Positions 44,407 through 50,238 of a stretch of 50,238 nucleotides of DNA are shown here, piece by piece; the first letter of the stretch is position 1, and each line of letters begins with the position of its first letter. The notes under the pieces were generated by a model. That model did no database searches. It was given only the letters and a program-made list of their open reading frames with translations, and was not told where the DNA came from. A program made the translations under genes and the position numbers. The DNA is from Clostridia bacterium. GTDB lineage: Bacteria; Bacillota; Clostridia; Christensenellales; UBA1242. Location of the stretch: positions 1 to 50,238 of the forward strand of contig JAFVTW010000010.1 in assembly GCA_017503005.1 (NCBI GenBank). The letters are read 5' to 3'.

Positions 44407-45917
44407 TACACTAACCCCACCAGTATATTGGGATTTGAAATTTCACAATCAGCACTATCTGTCTCAAAATCTACAGCTATCAACTTACCTTTAACAAATG
44501 TACTTATATGAATCAAGTCGTTTTTTGGTATCCCATAATATGATTTTTTCAACCTTTCTGTTCTAATTGTAACTAGCACAGGAACATTGGATTTTAGATA
44601 AATATCTTTGACAACTTTCAATTTTTCGGGATACCCAAAATCTCCCAATGGAGACTGCCAACATTTAGGTAAATTAGTATCTTTAACAAGCCCAGTTTTT
44701 GAAACCTCACCACACCTATAAACCCCATTATCTAAATAACAAGCAAGTACTTTATTAACCTTATCATCAGCCAAGGAATTTAAGTTTCGAATATCAACAC
44801 CACGAAGTATATTTAGAGTGTTAGTTTGAAGATCTAGCTCTAATAAGGCATTATTATAGTAATCAAAATTTTCACACAAAATCTTTTTGTCATCTTTGAA
44901 GTTTAGATTGCAAGCCACATAATATTTCCCATTTGAATAACAGCTACAAGCAAAATGATTCATTGTATTTTCTAACAAACTATCTATATTTAGGTTTATT
45001 TTAGTAGTCGAATAACCATCAAATACATAAATACCATTTTGTGTGAGCATCAAAATCCTATCTCCACACTCACATACTGTATTTCCAAAAATCTTACCAC
45101 TAGAAACAAACAATGTAGACACATCAAATTCTGTTTGATCAGCAAATGCTGTAATTTTTGAAATTCCATACTCTCTAAATACATACACATAGTCATTAAA
45201 GCTAACAACCTTGTTTACAATACCATAGTTGTCATTAAATTTAATAAAACCACCTTCAGTAAGCGATACATTCCAGTTTGTTGGATTTAAGTCATCTGAA
45301 AAGCATACTTCGTATCTATCATCCGAAACAGTAGCAAACAACCTTTCGTAATGTAAACACATACTCTTAATTTTAGGTGCATTTTCAACTTTTATTGCTG
45401 TCATATCTTTACTATTAAATACCCACATACCATCTACAGAACAAATAAGAATAGAATCTTCACCATTAAGGTTGTAATTTACTAAAGTAGCTTCGCCTGG
45501 TATATTTATGTTTAAAATTTTAACATAGACATCATAAGTGTTACATATATCAAAATAGTAAAAATCGCCTAAGTAATCTTGAAATATAATATAGTTTTCG
45601 TAAGAATAATCTTCTAAGCCAAACATATTGTGATTTTCTTTTTTGTATAACCAACTAGCTTTAAATTTAAAACCAGCAGAAGAAACCCTTCTTTGAGTCC
45701 TACTAGTAATATCATAAGAATTAGGCAAATATATTGTTGATACACCCAAACCAGTCTTGAGAGCACCATTATCAAAACTAAAATTGTATGTATTTGTAGA
45801 ATAGCTTATGGGTAAAATATTTTGATTACAATCAGCATTTATGCCATTAAAAAAATGTGCATAATTCACCCTTTTATAGTTGACTTTTTTACCAGTCAAT
45901 AACTCCTTCTTTACCAT
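44406..45917 (-). CDS. podovirus tail-nozzle-like protein (T7 gp12 / tail tubular B type, candidate)
   Basis: A 503-residue beta-rich protein. The N-terminus FFNGINADCNQNILPISYSTNTYNFSFDNGALKTGLG fits the G-G/I-N...N-x-D/F-G-x-L-x-x-R/G-x-G signature of podovirus nozzle/collar proteins. Propeller-like repeats follow, such as GDRILMLTQNGIYVFDGYSTTKINLNI. An in-frame GTG nine bases upstream has its SD too close; the ATG at 45917 overlaps the upstream stop as TAATG and is preferred. The order neck, TTPA-like, TTPB-like matches T7-like and related podoviruses. Confidence 0.7.
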   Translation of the reverse strand: MVKKELLTGKKVNYKRVNYAHFFNGINADCNQNILPISYSTNTYNFSFDNGALKTGLGVSTIYLPNSYDITSRTQRRVSSAGFKFKASWLYKKENHNMFGLEDYSYENYIIFQDYLGDFYYFDICNTYDVYVKILNINIPGEATLVNYNLNGEDSILICSVDGMWVFNSKDMTAIKVENAPKIKSMCLHYERLFATVSDDRYEVCFSDDLNPTNWNVSLTEGGFIKFNDNYGIVNKVVSFNDYVYVFREYGISKITAFADQTEFDVSTLFVSSGKIFGNTVCECGDRILMLTQNGIYVFDGYSTTKINLNIDSLLENTMNHFACSCYSNGKYYVACNLNFKDDKKILCENFDYYNNALLELDLQTNTLNILRGVDIRNLNSLADDKVNKVLACYLDNGVYRCGEVSKTGLVKDTNLPKCWQSPLGDFGYPEKLKVVKDIYLKSNVPVLVTIRTERLKKSYYGIPKNDLIHISTFVKGKLIAVDFETDSADCEISNPNILVGLV

Positions 45918-46483
45918 TAAATCCACAACCTTTTCTTGATTTTTAATTCTCTACGAGGTCTATTTATATTAATTAGAGATGTTTTGAATCTGTTGTCCCA
46001 AATTGTAGCATCGTCATATCTACCACCTATATAACAATATTCTGCAACTACACCATAACTAAGAACTCTTTCGCTCAGTTTAAAGTTGTTAAAATCTATT
46101 GTAGAATTAATATTAGACACAAGTGGTTGATAGGCAAATACAATTTCTAAATCCCCTGGAGAAGTTTCAAGTCTGTTTGGTTTACAACTAAATTCAACCT
46201 CCACACCGTTTTGTTTAACTTTCAATATATCAACAATAGTTTTAGACGAAATTGAGGGATACGAAATCATACCCGTAGTAGAAGTCAAACTTTTGGTATC
46301 AGTAAGTGTTATATATTCACTAGCTACCTGATTGCACACTAAATTACAACAAGCAACTAAGAAATTAATTTCTTCTGTTTGCACATCATCTGCAGTTTTA
46401 GACCCTCCTAACAATGTGGTCTCTAACAAATCATTTAAATTTAAAAACATTGCTGCATTTTTAACTATATTTTTTACTATCAT
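45917..46483 (-). CDS. podovirus tail adaptor-like protein (tail tubular A type, candidate)
   Basis: A 188-residue protein. The helical N-terminus (MFLNLNDLLETTLLG...INFLVACCNLVCNQVASEYITL) and the ending VVAEYCYIGGRYDDATIWDNRFKTSLININRPRRELKIKKRLWI match the head-tail adaptor/tail tubular A pattern, with an amphipathic helix and a basic RRW-type end. An in-frame ATG 21 bases upstream exists, but AGGAGGGG lies directly before this ATG. It is coupled by TAATG to the nozzle-like gene. In podoviruses this pair forms the short tail. Confidence 0.72.
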   Translation of the reverse strand: MIVKNIVKNAAMFLNLNDLLETTLLGGSKTADDVQTEEINFLVACCNLVCNQVASEYITLTDTKSLTSTTGMISYPSISSKTIVDILKVKQNGVEVEFSCKPNRLETSPGDLEIVFAYQPLVSNINSTIDFNNFKLSERVLSYGVVAEYCYIGGRYDDATIWDNRFKTSLININRPRRELKIKKRLWI

Positions 46484-46494
46484 AACCCCTCCTT

Positions 46495-46863
46495 TTAACA
46501 CCATTTGTATTTATAAGCATCAGCATCTACACCGACAACTTTCTTAGATGAATAATCATAAATTTCTTTGAGTTGATACTTAACTCTATCTTCTATGATT
46601 TGATTGTTTGATTTTTCTATTTTAAAATTGTTTGACTCAATTGCTTCTATCATTTCATCTACTTTTTGAGATTTAAGCACATAATCAATTGCCCTACTAT
46701 CTAAAGAATTAAACGGCAATGTTAAACAATATGTATTAGTAAAACAACTATTGTGAACTTCATACTTTTGATTTTTTGTATTAAACAAAACAAAATAATC
46801 TTTATCTATATGCTTTAGGCGATTTGTAATATTAAACACATCGTGTGTTATCTTAATTTTCAT
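46495..46863 (-). CDS. phage neck-region protein, 122 aa
   Basis: A small alpha/beta protein. Segments NRLKHIDKDYFVLFNTKNQKYEVHNS and TLPFNSLDSRAIDYVLKSQKVDEMIEAI resemble a small protein typically placed between capsid and tail genes in Firmicutes podovirus-like clusters. AAAAGGTG precedes the ATG. It is the first intact gene after the capsid-like remnant and its terminator. The biochemical function is unknown. Confidence 0.65.
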   Translation of the reverse strand: MKIKITHDVFNITNRLKHIDKDYFVLFNTKNQKYEVHNSCFTNTYCLTLPFNSLDSRAIDYVLKSQKVDEMIEAIESNNFKIEKSNNQIIEDRVKYQLKEIYDYSSKKVVGVDADAYKYKWC

Positions 46864-46882
46864 AATTTCACCTTTTATAAAA

Positions 46883-46922
46883 AAGTATTAAGGTGCAACT
46901 AATTGTCACACCTTAACTACTT
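46883..46922 (-). terminator. terminator downstream of the capsid-like remnant
   Basis: AAGTA+TTAAGGTG paired with CACCTTAA+TACTT (46883-46895 with 46909-46922), followed on the minus strand by T-rich sequence. Strong hairpins of this kind commonly follow phage capsid genes. Confidence 0.75.
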
Positions 46923-46939
46923 AAAAAATTTAATTTAGA

Positions 46940-47035
46940 CTATGCTACAGTGATACCACTTAATTTAGCTTGTCCACCTGTATCTTCACTGCACGAAGTC
47001 TAGTGTTAATTATTTGTATTTCTACACTGCTATTT
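46940..47035 (-). pseudogene. frameshifted C-terminal remnant, probably of a phage major capsid gene
   Basis: On the minus strand one frame reads NSSVEIQIINTRLRA, then an overlapping frame reads SEDTGGQAKLSGITVA followed by TAG (46942-46940). Together these look like the last 30-odd residues of a phage coat-type protein whose frame has shifted near 46990. In-frame stops lie just upstream in every frame, and no start codon/SD precedes it. It is followed by a strong terminator and then the neck gene, the typical place for the major capsid gene. The rest of the gene is missing. Confidence 0.55.
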
Positions 47036-47059
47036 GTCTAATGTTTTGACAAATGAAAA

Positions 47060-47081
47060 ACCACTAGGTTTCCCTAGCGGT
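47060..47081 (-). terminator. terminator of the accessory cluster
   Basis: ACCACTAGG/CCTAGCGGT stem (one mismatch) followed on the minus strand by TTTTTCATTTG, directly after the zinc-ribbon protein gene. It lies immediately beside the capsid-like remnant and marks a module boundary. Confidence 0.85.
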
Positions 47082-47097
47082 CTATTATAATCTATTA

Positions 47098-47364
47098 TTA
47101 TTTACCAAACCATTTCTTTGACATAGCATCTAGAAGTGCCTTTGTAATTTCATAACCACTTGCATTTCCTATAACAGAATCTACTGTGCAATATGGACAT
47201 CGTGCTGTTGGTTCTTTATTTTGAATCCAACTCTTTATCTCTGTTGGTACAAATAACTCTTTACAGTAGAAGCAACCACAAGTATCACTCTTCTCAATTT
47301 CCATTTTATTGTTATTACTATGCTTATGAACTTCTTCTAATAATTCATTTGTTATTTTTTCCAT
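47098..47364 (-). CDS. zinc-ribbon cytoplasmic protein, 88 aa
   Basis: A small protein with two CxxC knuckles: GCFYCKELF (about residues 31-34) and ARCPYCTVDSVIG (about 56-59). A helical C-terminus GYEITKALLDAMSKKWFGK follows. This resembles a widespread small cytoplasmic protein family often seen in accessory regions near toxin/immunity-type genes. TAGGAG precedes the ATG. It is the last gene of a same-strand cluster. The function is unknown. Confidence 0.75.
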   Translation of the reverse strand: MEKITNELLEEVHKHSNNNKMEIEKSDTCGCFYCKELFVPTEIKSWIQNKEPTARCPYCTVDSVIGNASGYEITKALLDAMSKKWFGK

Positions 47365-47373
47365 TCTATGCTC

Positions 47374-48093
47374 CTATAATTTTCTTATAACACTTTTTAA
47401 ATTGCCTCCAAAAGGCAATGGTTCTCCAGGTTGATAAATTTTTCTAAAGACAACAGTGCCAATCTGATCTCCATTATTTCCTGTTGGTACAACAACTCTA
47501 TCACCTAAATTATAAATCGAATTGTCCCCATAATAACTATAGTACCCAGAAGATTGATTTAGAAATCTTACACCAACAATATGTATTCCATTAATTTTAG
47601 GTCTTTCAACCTCTTTCAATTCAAAATGATAACCATTAAATACAAATTCTTGGTTTTCTAAATAAATCTTGTTTTTAAATAAACAATCAAACACTTCTTT
47701 GCTTTCATAATATTTTTTACGAACATTTTGGAGTTGGGGTTCAAGAAATTTCATAGAACTCAAAACATAGTCATTTGCAACCATATTATACAAAGGTTTT
47801 TCATTATAAAATGTTTCAGGAATGAAACATAAAGGTTTATCAGAAACATCAAATTTATTATATCGTGATTGCATATAAAAGTCTTGTCCATCTTTGTTCC
47901 CAGCAATAGTAAACCATATTGACTCATTCTCTAGCACATTACAAATAAAATTTTCAAGATTCTTTTTTTGGACAATTTCATCATAGAATTGATTTTTGTA
48001 TCTATCAGAAAAATGAATTTCAACATCATTAATCAATAACGAAATCCACCCCTTTTCTTCAATAATCTCAAAAACCTTATTTTTTTCAAGCAT
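47374..48093 (-). CDS. unassigned two-domain protein, 239 aa
   Basis: The N-terminal part (about 1-165) is alpha/beta and not recognised. The C-terminal 65 residues (GVRFLNQSSGYYSYYGDNSIYNLGDRVVVPTGNNGDQIGTVVFRKIYQPGEPLPFGGNLKSVIRK) form a small beta-barrel pattern, (Y)(Y/H)Y..D.SI..GD.VVVP.G..., that recurs as a C-terminal module on varied accessory proteins. AGAGG precedes the ATG. It lies between the zinc-ribbon and ankyrin genes, consistent with one transcription unit. Confidence 0.65.
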   Translation of the reverse strand: MLEKNKVFEIIEEKGWISLLINDVEIHFSDRYKNQFYDEIVQKKNLENFICNVLENESIWFTIAGNKDGQDFYMQSRYNKFDVSDKPLCFIPETFYNEKPLYNMVANDYVLSSMKFLEPQLQNVRKKYYESKEVFDCLFKNKIYLENQEFVFNGYHFELKEVERPKINGIHIVGVRFLNQSSGYYSYYGDNSIYNLGDRVVVPTGNNGDQIGTVVFRKIYQPGEPLPFGGNLKSVIRKL

Positions 48094-48104
48094 TGTTAAA
48101 CCTC

Positions 48105-49436
48105 TTATTTTCTATATTTATTTATGATTGAATACAATGTTTCATCGCCTTTTTCGTTAAGAACCCTATCAACACTTACAGGATTAAAATCTGTATCCTC
48201 TTTCCAATATGGATCTGCTCCATTTTTAAGCAATGTTTCAAGAACTTCATACTTATCTCCATCTATATCTGTTATCATTACATAAACCAAAGGAGAATAA
48301 GTGCCTTCTACAATATTATTTACATCCGAACCTTTGTCTTTTAGCATAACCTCTAGAGCATGATTGTTCAACCAGCTTGCCGCCCATTGAATAGAATTTT
48401 TTGTTAATTTCTTTTCTATTTGATTGTCCTCATATTCAAACATGACTGGCTCTTTTTTAAATTCTTTATTCAATCCTGGCAAATTATAAACATAATCAAA
48501 TACTTCATCATCTTTGCGTTCTATGGCATCGTGGATTAATGTTTTACTAGAAAAGTCAATTGCATTGATGTTTGCTCCTGCTTTAAGCAACTTATCTATC
48601 AAGTATTTATAATGATCTGAATAAACCGCATATTGCAATGCTACTCCACCATATTTAAGATCAACTATGTTCACATCACATTTTGACTTAATTAAATAAT
48701 CAAATATTTTAACCGCATTTACCCTAATTGCCGCATGCAACAAAGGTTCTCCCCCGATATAGATGTTTGGATCAAGGTTTAGTTTTTTAAAAGCTTCTAC
48801 ATCATCATTATTTAAACAATCATCAAAATCTTCAGCATTTGCCATATTCTCCGCAAATGGATAATATTTTAAATATTTTGCATACTCATTCATATGCTCT
48901 TTAAATTCTGCAAATAATTTTGAATATTTTTTAAGCAAATCTGGATTATAAGCAACATCTGTATGTGCAGACATGCCATATAAAGCACCCTCTTGAGAAA
49001 TTGCAGTTTTTAAATTAGCCTGTCTGTTTGTTTTCATTAAAATCAATTTATTAATATCACTTATAACCCCTTCCTTGAAATTATACTCGTAATCTTCAGA
49101 CCACGCATAATGATTTCTAACATCAAATGGTTTACCTGTTGAACCATTAATTGATACAAATGAAGAAATTGATCTTGAAAAGCCAAATGAAAACTCATAT
49201 ACAACATAAATATCACATTTTGCAATGTAAATACAAATCGTGTCAGTACTTCCACGACGATCTAATATATCAACACCATCTGTATTATAATATTGTGTAT
49301 ATTTCCATATAAAATAACCAAATTCCGTATATATCATTGTAGAATCGCCAATATCATAACCAGGTGCAGATGTTAAAACTCCAGGTTCTTTATATTTTAA
49401 ATTATCTTTTTTTAACAACTCTAAAACTTCTTTCAT
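48105..49436 (-). CDS. ankyrin-repeat protein, 443 aa
   Basis: Residues about 215-435 contain ankyrin repeats: ...GEPLLHAAIRVNAVKIFDYLIKSKCDVNI, GGVALQYAVYSDHYKYLIDKLLKAGANINA, SSKTLIHDAIERKDDEVFDYVYNLPGL, and SPLVYVMITDIDGDKYEVLETLLKNGADPYWK. The N-terminal 200 residues are an unrecognised alpha/beta domain rich in Tyr and Phe. No signal peptide or membrane helix. The domain layout (variable N-terminal domain plus ankyrins) suits protein-protein recognition, for example an immunity or effector protein. AAAGGGG precedes the ATG. Confidence 0.85.
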   Translation of the reverse strand: MKEVLELLKKDNLKYKEPGVLTSAPGYDIGDSTMIYTEFGYFIWKYTQYYNTDGVDILDRRGSTDTICIYIAKCDIYVVYEFSFGFSRSISSFVSINGSTGKPFDVRNHYAWSEDYEYNFKEGVISDINKLILMKTNRQANLKTAISQEGALYGMSAHTDVAYNPDLLKKYSKLFAEFKEHMNEYAKYLKYYPFAENMANAEDFDDCLNNDDVEAFKKLNLDPNIYIGGEPLLHAAIRVNAVKIFDYLIKSKCDVNIVDLKYGGVALQYAVYSDHYKYLIDKLLKAGANINAIDFSSKTLIHDAIERKDDEVFDYVYNLPGLNKEFKKEPVMFEYEDNQIEKKLTKNSIQWAASWLNNHALEVMLKDKGSDVNNIVEGTYSPLVYVMITDIDGDKYEVLETLLKNGADPYWKEDTDFNPVSVDRVLNEKGDETLYSIINKYRK

Positions 49437-49451
49437 AAATATTCCCCTTTT

Positions 49452-50000
49452 CTAAACAATCATCAATATTAGAATCACAATGACAGCAAATCCAAATGCA
49501 GTTCCAAATCCTAATGCCATTTTCTTTATTGTAGAGATTTCTTTATTTATATTTTCTAATTTTTCTGCAATGCTTTTGTTCTCTGCTTTCAAGTCTTTTG
49601 TTGCCTTATCTATTCTTGTTTCAAGACTCTCATTCACTTCATTAGCTTTGTTTACAATGTTTGTGGCTGTATTCTTGATCTCTAGGTTTATTGCATCTAG
49701 GTTTTTTTGTATGGTCTTAAAGTCGCCTTCAACAAGTTCAATGGCTGTTGATACTTTGTGATAATCATTCCTAATATCTTGCAACTTTTCTGTTAATGCC
49801 TTTGTTTGCTCAATCAAGTCATGTGTCTTTTTATCATACTTTTCTATCTCGGCCAATACTTTATTTGCTTGTACAATAGCATCATCGAAAGTTTTTATTG
49901 ATTTTTCCATTGAAACACTTATGTTGGCAGCATTTTTCATTTCTTTTGAAACACTTTCCAACTCATCAATAATCCCATTAATTCTTTCTATATTTATCAT
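49452..50000 (-). CDS. coiled-coil protein with C-terminal membrane helix, 182 aa
   Basis: Almost the whole chain (about 5-160) is predicted long coiled coil (ELESVSKEMKNAANISVSMEKSIK..., IDKATKDLKAENKSIAEKLENINKEISTIKKM). A single C-terminal transmembrane segment follows (ALGFGTAFGFAVIVILILMIV). This is a tail-anchored protein with a cytoplasmic or surface coiled coil, like short MukB/tropomyosin-type membrane tethers. GGAGG lies about 8-13 bp before the ATG. It overlaps the upstream 84-residue gene by 23 bp. The function is unknown. Confidence 0.75.
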   Translation of the reverse strand: MINIERINGIIDELESVSKEMKNAANISVSMEKSIKTFDDAIVQANKVLAEIEKYDKKTHDLIEQTKALTEKLQDIRNDYHKVSTAIELVEGDFKTIQKNLDAINLEIKNTATNIVNKANEVNESLETRIDKATKDLKAENKSIAEKLENINKEISTIKKMALGFGTAFGFAVIVILILMIV

Positions 50001-50232
50001 TTATTTTTCCTCCAACATCTCGAATCTTTGATGCTATATTATAAATAATATGACTCTCAATTTCTTCGTTTTGATATTCTTTATAAAGGTGTTCAGCAAA
50101 GTTTTCATCCACCTCTAATATTGATTTCACTACAACATCCTTGTATTTATCTTTTGGAATAACATTAAACATTTCTCTTACGATTTCTGTAATTTCATTT
50201 GTTGCAAATCTTGAAATTTCTTCGAATGCCAT
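49978..50232 (-). CDS. hypothetical helical protein, 84 aa or 5'-truncated
   Basis: A small acidic, helical protein (FEEISRFATNEITEIVREMFNVIPKDKYKD... EIESHIIYNIASKIRDVGGKIN). No family is recognised. The first ATG visible is at 50232; the frame is open to the window edge, so the protein could start upstream. It overlaps the coiled-coil gene by 23 bp, suggesting co-expression. It begins the cluster seen here, but the cluster may continue beyond the window. Confidence 0.6.
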   Translation of the reverse strand: MAFEEISRFATNEITEIVREMFNVIPKDKYKDVVVKSILEVDENFAEHLYKEYQNEEIESHIIYNIASKIRDVGGKINDKYRKN

Positions 50233-50238
50233 TTTTAG

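Noticed and set aside
41716-47040. Contractile tailocin or T6SS-like particle
   Set aside because: No sheath, tube, baseplate or ATPase-like gene; the gene order and short-tail proteins fit a podovirus-type tail.

Overview
The window looks like a chromosomal segment from a low-GC Gram-positive (Firmicutes/Clostridia-type) bacterium using the standard code with TGA as stop. The order fakA-asp23 / rpmB / spoVM / rpe-rsgA-rlmN-rsmB-fmt-def-priA-rpoZ matches the Bacillus/Clostridium core, but prpC-prkC (between rlmN and rsgA), thiN (next to spoVM) and coaBC (between rpoZ and priA) are absent. A sigma-K gene with an intact pro-sequence and a 30-codon spoVM-like gene indicate a spore-forming, or ancestrally spore-forming, lineage. 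AT-rich spacers and gene loss suggest an uncultured, partly streamlined Clostridia lineage. That placement is an inference.

Layout. 1-0.4 kb: the 5' part of a tRNA-Val(UAC) gene preceded by a truncated duplicate of its 5' half. 0.4-11.2 kb: envelope, ribosome-assembly, rRNA-modification, initiator-tRNA formylation and replication-restart genes. 11.2-15.7 kb: ligA and pcrA. 15.7-17.2 kb: two unassigned proteins and a tiny XRE repressor with twin operators. 17.2-19.9 kb: rpsU-HIT-mtaB-rsmE. 19.9-24.9 kb: the hrcA-grpE-dnaK-dnaJ heat-shock operon under a CIRCE element, with a cysteine-rich extension on GrpE. 25-28 kb: lepA-hemW. 28.2-29 kb: a GDPD-fold protein with no catalytic residues. 29-31.1 kb: an ABC exporter controlled by a leader-peptide attenuator. 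31.2-34.9 kb: rarA, an unassigned membrane-anchored protein, RNase P RNA and sigK. 35-39.7 kb: a HAD hydrolase, the mo5U tRNA-modification pair (trhP-like/trmR) and RNase J. 39.8-41.6 kb: two polytopic membrane proteins. 41.7-47.05 kb: a phage-derived neck/tail/lysis module with the frameshifted end of what is probably a capsid gene. 47.1-50.2 kb: an accessory cluster (zinc-ribbon, ankyrin, coiled-coil/membrane and small proteins) running off the window end.

The most distinctive element is upstream of the ABC exporter at 29030-30853. A strong promoter drives a 25-codon leader ORF with a near-perfect Shine-Dalgarno. Four mutually complementary segments follow, and the last contains the exporter's own ribosome-binding site followed by seven U residues. 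This is the logic of erm-type ribosome-stalling attenuation, applied here to a full-length ABC exporter. Also notable are GrpE with 22 cysteines in its first 80 residues, the pseudo-GDPD, rsgA lacking a conventional start next to the missing prpC-prkC, a pcrA promoter nested inside a terminator hairpin, and the phage module, which keeps holins and tail genes but no packaging, portal, integrase or intact capsid gene.
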